Positions 15,064 through 22,558 of a stretch of 64,000 nt of DNA are shown piece by piece (position 1 is the stretch's first letter; each line of letters begins with the position of its first letter). Position numbers and translations under genes: made by a program. Source of the stretch: Clostridiaceae bacterium Marseille-Q3526 (GTDB taxonomy: Bacteria > Bacillota > Clostridia > Lachnospirales > Lachnospiraceae). The stretch lies in NCBI GenBank assembly GCA_018223375.1, contig JAGTTS010000002.1, positions 62,001 to 126,000 of the forward strand. Reading direction: 5' to 3'. The notes beneath the pieces are model-generated. The model did no database searches. It saw only the letters and a program-made list of their open reading frames with translations, and had not been told where the DNA came from.

Positions 15064-16998
15064 ATGAAGATTACATTAAAAGACGGCTCTGTAAAAGAGT
15101 ACGTATCCGCTATGTCTGTCATTGACATTGCAAAGGATATCAGCGAGGGCCTTGCCAGAGCTGCCTGTGCAGGAGAGCTTGACGGAGAGACTGTAGATCT
15201 GAGAACAGTAGTGGACAAGGACTGCCAGTTAAATATTCTGACAGCAAGGGATGAAAATGGACTGGCAGCGCTGCGCCATACAGCCAGCCACATTATGGCC
15301 CAGGCTGTCAAGAGACTGTACCCGAACACAAAGCTGGCAATCGGACCTTCCATTGCAGACGGATTTTACTATGACGTGGATCCGGAAAGCCCTATGACAG
15401 CAGAGGATATGGGAAAAATTGAGGCTGAGATGAAAAAGATCGTGAAGGAGAACCTTCCGATTGAGCGTTTTACTCTTCCAAGAGAGGAAGCTATCGCTTT
15501 TATGCAGGAGAAGGCAGAGCCTTACAAGGTAGAGCTGATTGAGGATCTTCCGGAGGGAGAAGAGATCAGCTTTTACCGTCAGGGAGAGTTCGTAGATCTC
15601 TGCGCCGGCCCGCACCTGATGAGCACAAAGGACGTAGGCAAGGCTTATAAGCTCTTAAATCTGGCCGGAGCTTACTGGCGCGGAAGCGAGAAGAACAAGA
15701 TGCTGACACGTATCTACGCCACAGCTTTCTCCAAGAAGGAGGAGTTAGAGGTCTACATCACTATGATGGAGGAGGCCAAGAAGCGTGACCACAGAAAGCT
15801 GGGCAAGGAGCTGGGCTTATTTATGATGCACGACGCAGGCCCTGGTTTCCCATTCTTCCTTCCCAAGGGAATGCAGCTTAAGAACACGCTTCTTGACTAC
15901 TGGAGAGAGATCCACCGCAAGGCAGGATATGTGGAGATTTCCACACCGGTTATCTTAAACAGAAGTCTCTGGGAGACCTCCGGACACTGGGATCACTACA
16001 AGAACAACATGTATACAACCATGATCGATGAGGAAGACTACGCAATTAAGCCGATGAACTGTCCGGGAGGCGTTCTTGTATATGCTTCTGAGCCAAGATC
16101 CTACCGCGATCTGCCTCTGCGCATGGGAGAGCTGGGACTGGTTCACCGCCACGAGAAATCAGGACAGCTCCACGGCCTGATGCGCGTGCGCTGCTTCACA
16201 CAGGACGACGCTCATATCTTCATGACTCCAGAGCAGATCAAGGAGGAGATCAAGGGCGTTGCCACTCTGATTAACGAGGTTTACACTCTGTTCGGCTTCA
16301 AATATCATGTAGAGCTTTCCACCAGACCGGAAGACAGCATGGGAAGCGACGAGGATTGGGAGCTTGCAACAGAGGGCCTTAGAAGCGCCCTTGAGGAGCT
16401 GGGACTTCCTTATGTGGTAAACGAGGGAGACGGAGCCTTCTACGGACCGAAGATCGACTTCCATCTGGAGGACTGCATTGGCAGAACATGGCAGTGCGGA
16501 ACCATCCAGTTAGACTTCCAGCTTCCGCAGCGTTTTGAGCTGGAGTACACAGGAGCGGACGGAGAAAAGCACAGACCGATTATGATTCACCGCGTTGTAT
16601 TCGGCTCCATCGAGCGTTTTATCGGAATCTTAATTGAGCACTTTGCAGGAGCATTCCCGACCTGGCTGGCTCCGGTACAGGTAAAAGTGCTTCCGATTTC
16701 TGACAAATATGCAGAGTATGCTTCCAAGGTATACGAGGCTCTGAACGCCGCCGGAATCCGTGCTGAGATGGATACACGTTCCGAAAAAATCGGCTACAAG
16801 ATCCGCGAGGCTCAGACTCATAAGATTCCGTACATGCTGGTAGTGGGACAGAAAGAGGAAGAGGAGAATACAGTATCTGTAAGAAGCCGTTTTGCAGGCG
16901 ATGAGGGCGCTTCCTCCTTAGACGGATTTATCGAGAAGCTTCAGAAGGAGATCGCATCCAAAGAGATGAGAAAGATGGAAGAGAAAAAGGAAAATTAA
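15064..16998 (+). CDS. thrS: Threonine-tRNA ligase
   Basis: A 644-residue class II synthetase that charges tRNA-Thr. Domain order: TGS (1-62, LKDGSVKEYVSAMSVIDIAKDIS), editing/SAD domain (65-225, HTASHIMAQAVKRL with zinc-type HxxxH, and YRQGEFVDLCAGPH), catalytic core (240-535, with motif 2 region RMGELGLVHRHEKSGQLHGLMRVRCFTQDDAHIF and the zinc Cys in PMNCPGG), and the anticodon domain (540-644, APVQVKVLPISDKYAEYA). Full length. AAAGGAG precedes ATG 15064. Expression is controlled by the T-box. Confidence 0.97.
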   Translation: MKITLKDGSVKEYVSAMSVIDIAKDISEGLARAACAGELDGETVDLRTVVDKDCQLNILTARDENGLAALRHTASHIMAQAVKRLYPNTKLAIGPSIADGFYYDVDPESPMTAEDMGKIEAEMKKIVKENLPIERFTLPREEAIAFMQEKAEPYKVELIEDLPEGEEISFYRQGEFVDLCAGPHLMSTKDVGKAYKLLNLAGAYWRGSEKNKMLTRIYATAFSKKEELEVYITMMEEAKKRDHRKLGKELGLFMMHDAGPGFPFFLPKGMQLKNTLLDYWREIHRKAGYVEISTPVILNRSLWETSGHWDHYKNNMYTTMIDEEDYAIKPMNCPGGVLVYASEPRSYRDLPLRMGELGLVHRHEKSGQLHGLMRVRCFTQDDAHIFMTPEQIKEEIKGVATLINEVYTLFGFKYHVELSTRPEDSMGSDEDWELATEGLRSALEELGLPYVVNEGDGAFYGPKIDFHLEDCIGRTWQCGTIQLDFQLPQRFELEYTGADGEKHRPIMIHRVVFGSIERFIGILIEHFAGAFPTWLAPVQVKVLPISDKYAEYASKVYEALNAAGIRAEMDTRSEKIGYKIREAQTHKIPYMLVVGQKEEEENTVSVRSRFAGDEGASSLDGFIEKLQKEIASKEMRKMEEKKEN

Positions 16999-17137
16999 TC
17001 CGTTTCTTCTATTATAATGCAGTTCTTTCGGCTTCGGCAGGAAGAATAAAAAGTTTAAATTATCGCATAATAGTCCTGAACAAGAAAACCGCTCCTGCCT
17101 GAATCAGGACAGGGCCGGATAAAGGAGGACTTTTGCG

Positions 17138-17452
17138 ATGACAAGACTTGACTGCAATGTAACAGGATGTGTACACAACGCCGAGAACTGCTGCTGCCGA
17201 AATTCTATCACAGTAGAGGGAAAGACGGCCAGAGAGAAGTGCGATACCTGCTGCGCCAGCTTCGACGAGAACAAGGGACAGATGTTTAAGAACATGTTTA
17301 AGACCCCGGAGAGCGAGCTGAGAGTAGCCTGCGAGGCAGAGAACTGCGTTTACAACAAGGATCGATTCTGCGTGGCGGAGCATATCGGAATTGCCGGAGG
17401 CAATGCTTCGGAGGCTTACCAGACAGAGTGCGCAAGCTTTAAGGCGCGCTAA
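17138..17452 (+). CDS. DUF1540 cysteine-rich protein (two repeats)
   Basis: A 104-residue protein with two DUF1540 modules. The first is about residues 4-45 (CNVTGCVHNAENCCCRNSITVEG...CDTCCASF). The second is about residues 60-102 (CEAENCVYNKDRFCVAEHIGIAG...ECASF). Conserved cysteines suggest metal binding, but the molecular role of the family is unknown. Such proteins are common in spore-forming clostridia. AAAGGAGG precedes the ATG. A good terminator follows, so it is a single-gene unit. Confidence 0.85.
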   Translation: MTRLDCNVTGCVHNAENCCCRNSITVEGKTAREKCDTCCASFDENKGQMFKNMFKTPESELRVACEAENCVYNKDRFCVAEHIGIAGGNASEAYQTECASFKAR

Positions 17453-17491
17453 GCCAGGATAGGAACCGGCGCTAAGATACGGTAAGATAAG

Positions 17492-17538
17492 GGGAGAAAG
17501 GAGATCTTTGTTTAGAAGAACTCGTTTCTCCCTTTTTT
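17492..17538 (+). terminator. Terminator of the DUF1540 gene
   Basis: GGGAGAAA (17492-17499) pairs with TTTCTCCC (17525-17532), followed by TTTTTT. Confidence 0.75.
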
Positions 17539-17573
17539 GCATGGAAGACAGGACTGGGAAACGGATTTGAAAC

Positions 17574-17619
17574 ATGTCTGCAAAACATTTGCCAAAATGT
17601 CTGTGAAACATTTGCAAAA
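17574..17619 (+). repeat. 24-bp-period direct repeat upstream of infC promoter
   Basis: Two imperfect copies of an ATGTCTG...AAACATTTGC unit start at 17574 and 17598, ending just before the -35 box. They could be a binding site for a regulator of the infC operon. No known protein is assigned. Confidence 0.5.
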
Positions 17620-17624
17620 AGTCC

Positions 17625-17653
17625 TTGACGAAACGGGGAGCCTATAGTATAAT
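17625..17653 (+). promoter_or_regulatory. Promoter of infC-rpmI-rplT
   Basis: TTGACG (17625-17630), 17-bp spacer, TATAAT (17648-17653). Confidence 0.8.
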
Positions 17654-17659
17654 ACTAAA

Positions 17660-17805
17660 AGTTGTGAGAAACAACATCAGGAAAGCAGGTATCCGCCTCA
17701 CCCTGGCACATACAGTGACCAGCGGTTCATACAAAGTAGAGAATGATCCAGAAATGGAATTTCCTATCGTTTATGAGCGGGTAGTCTGACTGCCCGCTTT
17801 TTATT
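17660..17805 (+). promoter_or_regulatory. Ribosomal protein L20 autoregulatory leader
   Basis: A structured leader ends in a terminator (AGCGGGTAGTCTGACTGCCCGCT then T-rich run, 17775-17803) before infC. In Firmicutes L20 binds this leader and promotes premature termination of infC-rpmI-rplT. The position, the terminator and the internal pairing support that assignment. Confidence 0.75.
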
Positions 17806-17894
17806 GTTTTGTGCCGGGCCGGAGAAAGGCTGACAGGGCAGAAAACAGTTAGTATATTGATTCATTCATCATCACAGTATGGAGGTGGACGGCT

Positions 17895-18401
17895 ATTAGC
17901 GATTTAATGATTAACGAACAGATTAGAGACAGAGAGGTTCGTTTGATTGGAGAACACGGAGAGCAGCTTGGTATCATGTCTGCAAAGGATGCCTACAAGT
18001 TGGCAAAGGAGGCAGAGCTTGATTTAGTAAAGATTGCTCCGACGGCAAAGCCGCCGGTCTGCAAGATTATCGATTACGGAAAATTCCGTTACGAGCAGGC
18101 CCGCAAGGAAAAAGAAGCTAAAAAGAAACAGAAGACAATCGAGGTAAAGGAAGTACGCCTGTCCCCGAACATTGACGAAAACGACCTGAACACAAAGGTG
18201 GGAGCGGCCAGAAAGTTCATTGAAAAGGGAAACAAAGTTAAGATTACTCTTCGTTTCAGAGGCCGTGAGATGGCTCACATGTCCAAAACCAAATACATTC
18301 TCGACGATTTCGCTGAGAAGCTGGCCGACATTGCGGTTGTCGACAAGCCTTCCAAGGTTGAGGGAAGAAGCATTGTGATGTTTTTAACTGCAAAACGTTA
18401 A
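17895..18401 (+). CDS. infC: Translation initiation factor IF-3, with AUU start
   Basis: A 168-residue IF-3 that binds the 30S subunit and proofreads start codon selection. The N-domain starts ISDLMINEQIRDREVRLIGEHGEQLGIMS. The linker is rich in Lys (KEKEAKKKQKTIEVKEVRLSPNIDENDL). The C-domain follows (KVKITLRFRGREMAHM). The start is ATT at 17895, with GGAGGTGG (17881-17888) six bases upstream. The first ATG (17907) is too far from that site. AUU starts on infC are known to let IF-3 repress its own translation. It is the first gene of infC-rpmI-rplT. Confidence 0.93.
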   Translation: MSDLMINEQIRDREVRLIGEHGEQLGIMSAKDAYKLAKEAELDLVKIAPTAKPPVCKIIDYGKFRYEQARKEKEAKKKQKTIEVKEVRLSPNIDENDLNTKVGAARKFIEKGNKVKITLRFRGREMAHMSKTKYILDDFAEKLADIAVVDKPSKVEGRSIVMFLTAKR

Positions 18402-18433
18402 AAATAGACCATTATCTAAGGAGGAAAATAAAC

Positions 18434-18631
18434 ATGCCTAAAATGAAAACAAGCAGAGCAGCTGCTAAGCGTTTTAAAACAACAGGAACAGGAAAGTTAG
18501 TAAGAAACAAAGCTTACAAATCCCATATCTTAACTAAGAAATCTACTAAGAGAAAGAGAAATCTTAGAAAAGACATCGTTACTGACGCTACAAACGCAAA
18601 AGTAATGAAGAAGATTTTACCATACTTATAA
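18434..18631 (+). CDS. rpmI: Ribosomal protein L35
   Basis: A 65-residue, very basic protein of the large ribosomal subunit (MPKMKTSRAAAKRFKTTGTGK, KSTKRKRNLRK). Full length for the family. TAAGGAGGA lies before the ATG. Between infC and rplT in the conserved operon order. Confidence 0.97.
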   Translation: MPKMKTSRAAAKRFKTTGTGKLVRNKAYKSHILTKKSTKRKRNLRKDIVTDATNAKVMKKILPYL

Positions 18632-18662
18632 GATTGAGAGATTAAGAAGGAGGAAATAACCG

Positions 18663-19019
18663 ATGGCAAGAATTAAAGGCGGATTAAACGCTAAGAAGAA
18701 ACATAACAGAGTGTTAAAGCTGGCTAAAGGCTACAGAGGCGCTCGTTCCAAACAGTATAGAATCGCAAAGCAGTCTGTAATGAGAGCATTAAAGAGCTCC
18801 TATGCAGGACGTAAGGAGAGAAAGAGACAGTTCAGACAGCTCTGGATCGCACGTATCAACGCTGCTGCACGTATCAATGGCTTATCCTACAGCAAGTTCA
18901 TGTACGGCTTAAAGCTGGCTGGCGTTGAGATGAACCGTAAGGTATTATCCGATATGGCTATCAGCGACGCAGAGGGCTTCGCAAAGTTAGCAGAGTTAGC
19001 TAAGTCCAAACTGGCTTAA
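18663..19019 (+). CDS. rplT: Ribosomal protein L20
   Basis: A 118-residue basic protein needed early in 50S assembly and the repressor of its own operon. Blocks RIKGGLNAKKKHNRVLKLAKGYRG and RQFRQLWIARINAAARINGLSYS are typical. AGAAGGAGG precedes the ATG. It closes the operon. A hairpin GCTGCTG/CAGCAGC at 19047-19080 follows as a probable terminator. Confidence 0.97.
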   Translation: MARIKGGLNAKKKHNRVLKLAKGYRGARSKQYRIAKQSVMRALKSSYAGRKERKRQFRQLWIARINAAARINGLSYSKFMYGLKLAGVEMNRKVLSDMAISDAEGFAKLAELAKSKLA

Positions 19020-19046
19020 TTCTGACAGCTGAAAACAGTATAAGCG

Positions 19047-19092
19047 GCTGCTGGGAGAGAGGAGACTTTCTTTCAGCAGCTATATTATTTTG
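19047..19092 (+). terminator. Probable terminator of the infC operon
   Basis: GCTGCTG (19047-19053) pairs with CAGCAGC (19074-19080) and is followed by an AT-rich tail. Confidence 0.6.
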
Positions 19093-19148
19093 TAAATAAT
19101 ATATACAAATGCAATTGACAAAAAAATTAAAAAAATTGCAAAAAAGAC

Positions 19149-19177
19149 TTGCCAAATCCTGGACACTGTGATATACT
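19149..19177 (+). promoter_or_regulatory. Promoter of first tRNA-Leu pair
   Basis: TTGCCA (19149-19154), 17-bp spacer, TATACT (19172-19177). Confidence 0.7.
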
Positions 19178-19216
19178 ACATATCGTCGAAAAGAAATCGG
19201 CAGGAAAAAAGAATAA

Positions 19217-19300
19217 GCGGGAGTGCTGGAATTGGCAGACAGGCTAGACTAAGGATCTAGTGGTTGTATGATCGTGTGGGTTCAAGTCCCATCTCCCGCA
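19217..19300 (+). tRNA. tRNA-Leu (anticodon AAG)
   Basis: 84 bases, class II tRNA. Acceptor GCGGGAG/CTCCCGC plus A, anticodon loop CTAAGGA between CTAGA and TCTAG, variable arm TGGTTGTATGATCG, T-loop TTCAAGT. CCA is not encoded. Identical to 20461-20544. Confidence 0.93.
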
Positions 19301-19303
19301 TAC

Positions 19304-19387
19304 GCAGAAGTGGCGGAATTGGCAGACGCGCACGGTTCAGGTCCGTGTGGTAGCAATACCGTGAGAGTTCAAGTCTCTTCTTCTGCA
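19304..19387 (+). tRNA. tRNA-Leu (anticodon CAG)
   Basis: 84 bases, class II tRNA. Acceptor GCAGAAG/CTTCTGC plus A, anticodon loop TTCAGGT in stem CACGG/CCGTG, variable arm TGGTAGCAATACCG. Identical to 20548-20631 and three bases after the tRNA-Leu(AAG) gene. Confidence 0.93.
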
Positions 19388-19392
19388 CGATA

Positions 19393-19423
19393 AAGAGTTC
19401 TGAGAAATTAGAACTCTTTTTTC
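19393..19423 (+). terminator. Terminator of first tRNA-Leu pair
   Basis: AAAGAGTTCT pairs with AGAACTCTTT, followed by T residues. Confidence 0.85.
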
Positions 19424-19506
19424 CTATATATAAAAATAGAAAGAGCGAAAGCCAGGAGGAAGACCTGGTGCAGTTCTTTCCTGTCTGGGAGGAGGCGTTT
19501 CGTTTT

Positions 19507-20031
19507 ATGAATCTGAAGCTGGTAAAGGGGAGTATGGAATATAAGACCCAGATCGCCGGAATGGTGGAGGAGTGGACTGCCTACAATGACAGCCACGACG
19601 CCAACACATCGCCCTGGTCCATTTTTAAAAACGACGTTCATGATTTTGATGCTTATTTAGAGCATCTGGAGGTGACGGAGCCTGGAGATGGGCTGGTTCC
19701 TGACTCCACCTATTTCTGTCTGGACCGGGATCGGGATAGGATGGTGGGAGCCGTGAATATCAGGCACAGTCTGAACGATTATCTGCTGGCATACGGAGGC
19801 CATATCGGCGATGGAATCAGGCCTTCCGAGAGAAGGAAGGGCTACGGCACGGCGATGATGGGCCTGGCTTTGGAGGAGTGCAGAAAGCTGGGAATTGAAA
19901 AGATTCTGGTTGTCTGCAGCCGTGACAATGTTGGTTCGGCTAAAACGATCATGAAAAACGGCGGTATTTTGGAAAATGAGGTGGAGACAGACGGCTCTGT
20001 GATGCAGCGGTACTGGATTACGCTGTCATAG
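19507..20031 (+). CDS. GNAT family N-acetyltransferase
   Basis: A protein of about 174 residues with the GNAT acetyl-CoA-binding pattern: GGHIGDGIRPSERRKGYGTAMM (the R-x-x-G-x-G/A loop) followed by ALEECRKLGIEKILVVCSRDNVGSAKTIMKNGG. It transfers an acetyl group from acetyl-CoA to an unknown amine. ATG 19507 follows GGGAGGAGG at 10 bases. An upstream GTG at 19468 also has AGGAGG, so the start is not certain. It lies between the two identical tRNA-Leu pairs. Confidence 0.85.
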   Translation: MNLKLVKGSMEYKTQIAGMVEEWTAYNDSHDANTSPWSIFKNDVHDFDAYLEHLEVTEPGDGLVPDSTYFCLDRDRDRMVGAVNIRHSLNDYLLAYGGHIGDGIRPSERRKGYGTAMMGLALEECRKLGIEKILVVCSRDNVGSAKTIMKNGGILENEVETDGSVMQRYWITLS

Positions 20032-20060
20032 CAGAGTGAAACTGACGGGAGGGCGGCAGG

Positions 20061-20318
20061 ATGTTTGGAAAAAAGAAAATAGTGTACCAGGGGTTTGATA
20101 TGCAGGAGTTTAACAAAATCAGGGAACTGCTGAGGGGAGCCGGGATCTGGCATGACTGGAAGGTGGACGACCGGCAGACGCATTTTCTGGCTCCGGGAAA
20201 AGGAACGGTCAGGGGCAGTTTTGGCAGCGCAGGGGTGAATCTGGACATTACAAAGGAATATAAAATACTGGTAAAGGAAAAGGACTGGGACAGCGTTCAG
20301 AGCATCCTTTGCCGGTAA
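20061..20318 (+). CDS. Hypothetical protein (85 aa)
   Basis: An 85-residue cytoplasmic protein beginning MFGKKKIVYQGFDMQEFNKIRELL with GGGAGGGCGG upstream. The pattern of a helix followed by beta strands (IWHDWKVDD, YKILVKEKDWDSVQSIL) resembles small proteins with a ferredoxin-like fold. No catalytic residues stand out. It lies 30 bases after the acetyltransferase and may be co-transcribed with it. No function is assigned. Confidence 0.7.
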   Translation: MFGKKKIVYQGFDMQEFNKIRELLRGAGIWHDWKVDDRQTHFLAPGKGTVRGSFGSAGVNLDITKEYKILVKEKDWDSVQSILCR

Positions 20319-20395
20319 TTGCAGAAGGACTGGAAGCGGATTTCCTGCAGTTCAAAAAACTGGTAAAAAAATGATAAAAAAATTTAAAAAAGTGC

Positions 20396-20424
20396 TTGCA
20401 TTCTCTATAGGGCTGTGCTATAAT
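20396..20424 (+). promoter_or_regulatory. Promoter of second tRNA-Leu pair
   Basis: TTGCAT (20396-20401), 17-bp spacer, TATAAT (20419-20424). The sequence differs from the first pair's promoter. Confidence 0.75.
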
Positions 20425-20460
20425 ACCTTTCGTTGGAAACAACAAGACAACTTAAGATGT

Positions 20461-20544
20461 GCGGGAGTGCTGGAATTGGCAGACAGGCTAGACTAAGGAT
20501 CTAGTGGTTGTATGATCGTGTGGGTTCAAGTCCCATCTCCCGCA
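20461..20544 (+). tRNA. tRNA-Leu (anticodon AAG), second copy
   Basis: 84 bases, identical to 19217-19300, with the same class II features. Confidence 0.93.
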
Positions 20545-20547
20545 TAT

Positions 20548-20631
20548 GCAGAAGTGGCGGAATTGGCAGACGCGCACGGTTCAGGTCCGTGTGGTAGCAA
20601 TACCGTGAGAGTTCAAGTCTCTTCTTCTGCA
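20548..20631 (+). tRNA. tRNA-Leu (anticodon CAG), second copy
   Basis: 84 bases, identical to 19304-19387. Confidence 0.93.
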
Positions 20632-20635
20632 CGAT

Positions 20636-20666
20636 AAAGAGTTCTGAGAAATCAGGGCTCTTTTTT
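20636..20666 (+). terminator. Terminator of second tRNA-Leu pair
   Basis: AAAGAGTTCTG...CAGGGCTCTTTTTT, related to but changed from the terminator of the first pair. Confidence 0.8.
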
Positions 20667-20829
20667 GCGTAAAGGAACGAGGGCAGAGGGAATAAAAAAG
20701 AGAATGAAAAAAGTTAAAACATCTTGGGAAGCAGTATAGTAAAACGCGGCAATTTAGTATATAATACCCATGTGCAGGAATCTGACAGACAGAGGGGATT
20801 CCTGAAATACGATACAGAGGAGGACCGCT

Positions 20830-21567
20830 ATGCTGGAACTTAAGAATATTTCATTTGAAGTCCAGGAGGAGTCAGAGCAGAGAGAGATCATACACAACCT
20901 GGATTTAACCATAGAGGATCATGAATTCGTAGTGATTACAGGGCCTAACGGAGGCGGCAAGTCTACCCTTGCCAAGCTGATCGCAGGAATTAAGACGCCC
21001 ACAGAAGGGCAGATTTTTTTCGACGGACAGGAGATTACCGGAAAGAGTATTACGGAGAGAGCTAACATGGGAATCAGCTTTGCCTTCCAGCAGCCGGTGC
21101 GCTTTAAGGGCATTCAGGTGCTGGATCTGCTCCGCCTGGCAGCCCACGATGAGAAGCTGTCCGCAGCGGACGCCTGCGTCTACCTTTCCGAGGTGGGACT
21201 CTGCGCCAGAGACTACATTAACAGGGAAGTGAACGCAAGCCTTTCCGGCGGAGAATTAAAGAGGATTGAGATTGCCACCGTGCTGGCCAGGGCTTCCAGG
21301 CTCTCTGTGTTTGACGAGCCGGAGGCGGGAATCGATCTGTGGAGCTTCCAGAACCTGATTCAGGTATTTGAGCGGATGAGAGAGAAGACGAAGGGATCCA
21401 TTGTCATCATTTCCCATCAGGAGAGAATTTTAAATATTGCAGACAGAATCGTAGTGATTGCAGACGGCAGAATTACAAAGACCGGCAGAAAGGAAGAGAT
21501 CCTTCCGGAGATTCTGGGTACTGCGTCTGCAGTGGGATCATGTGAGGCTTACAGGAGGGACAAATAA
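20830..21567 (+). CDS. sufC: Fe-S cluster assembly ATPase SufC
   Basis: A 245-residue ABC-type ATPase without membrane domains. Walker A is GPNGGGKST (near residue 39), the signature is LSGGELKRIEIATVLAR, and Walker B is LSVFDEPEAGIDLWS. It powers the SufB-type scaffold that builds Fe-S clusters in the cytoplasm. Start ATG after AGAGGAGG. It overlaps sufB by one base (ATAATG), so the two are coupled. No sufD, sufS, sufU or sufE gene is nearby, which fits a minimal SUF system. Confidence 0.92.
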   Translation: MLELKNISFEVQEESEQREIIHNLDLTIEDHEFVVITGPNGGGKSTLAKLIAGIKTPTEGQIFFDGQEITGKSITERANMGISFAFQQPVRFKGIQVLDLLRLAAHDEKLSAADACVYLSEVGLCARDYINREVNASLSGGELKRIEIATVLARASRLSVFDEPEAGIDLWSFQNLIQVFERMREKTKGSIVIISHQERILNIADRIVVIADGRITKTGRKEEILPEILGTASAVGSCEAYRRDK

Positions 21568-22484
21568 TGGACGAGATTCAGAAGACGCTTTTGGAAGAGG
21601 TGGCAGATCTTCACGGGATTCCTGTGGGGGCCTACAATATCAGAGCCAACGGCCAGATGGCGGCGAGAAATACTACGGCAAATATTGACATTGTAACGAA
21701 AGAGGACAAGTCGGGAATCGACATTCACATTAAGCCAGGTACGAAACATGAGAGCGTACATATCCCTGTGGTGATGAGCCAGAGCGGCCTGACCGAGGTG
21801 GTGTACAATGACTTTTATGTGGGAGACGGGGCGGATGTGACGATTATTGCCGGCTGCGGCATTCACAACGGAGGAGACGCTGCGTCCAGACACGACGGAA
21901 TCCACCGGTTTTTCATTGGAAAGAACGCTAAAATCCGCTATGTGGAGAAGCACTATGGAAGCGGCGACGGAAACGGACAGCGCATCATGAATCCGGTGAC
22001 AGAGGTGACCATGGACGAGGGCAGCTACCTGGAGATGGAGACTGTGCAGATCAAGGGCGTGGACTCTACGAAGAGGGAAACCAGGGCACAGCTTGGAAAG
22101 AATGCCAAGATTGTCATTAAGGAAAGCCTGATGACTCACGGAAACCAGGATGCGGAAAGCCGCTTCCATGTAGACTTAAACGGAGAGGATTCCAGCGCCA
22201 ACGTGATTTCCCGCTCTGTGGCAAGAGATAACTCTCACCAGCTTTATGTGTCCAGCATTACGGGAAATAACCGGTGCAGCGGCCATACAGAGTGCGACGC
22301 TATTATCATGGATCACGCGAAAATTCAGGCGGTGCCTGAGCTGACGGCCAATGATATTGACGCGGCTTTAATCCACGAGGCGGCGATTGGAAAGATTGCG
22401 GGAGAGCAGCTGATTAAGCTGATGACTCTGGGACTGACAGAGGAAGAGGCGGAAGCTCAGATCGTCAACGGATTTTTAAAATAG
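21567..22484 (+). CDS. sufB: SufB/SufD-family Fe-S scaffold (short form)
   Basis: A 305-residue SufB/D-family protein, much shorter than classical SufB (about 470 residues). It keeps the beta-helix core: GTKHESVHIPVVMSQSGLTEVVYNDFYVGDGADVTIIAGCGIHNGGD, LEMETVQIKGVDSTKRETRAQL, and the conserved C-terminal ATP/SufC-contact block LTEEEAEAQIVNGFLK. With SufC alone it matches the reduced SUF-like (SMS-type) layout of clostridia and archaea. It assembles Fe-S clusters with SufC. A hairpin (AAAGGCC...GGCCTTT, 22507-22536) follows the operon. Confidence 0.88.
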   Translation: MDEIQKTLLEEVADLHGIPVGAYNIRANGQMAARNTTANIDIVTKEDKSGIDIHIKPGTKHESVHIPVVMSQSGLTEVVYNDFYVGDGADVTIIAGCGIHNGGDAASRHDGIHRFFIGKNAKIRYVEKHYGSGDGNGQRIMNPVTEVTMDEGSYLEMETVQIKGVDSTKRETRAQLGKNAKIVIKESLMTHGNQDAESRFHVDLNGEDSSANVISRSVARDNSHQLYVSSITGNNRCSGHTECDAIIMDHAKIQAVPELTANDIDAALIHEAAIGKIAGEQLIKLMTLGLTEEEAEAQIVNGFLK

Positions 22485-22558
22485 GAAAGAACAGACAGAA
22501 GCGCTGAAAGGCCTGGGAACTCTTGCCCGGGCCTTTCGTGCCATAGAGGAGAAACGAT

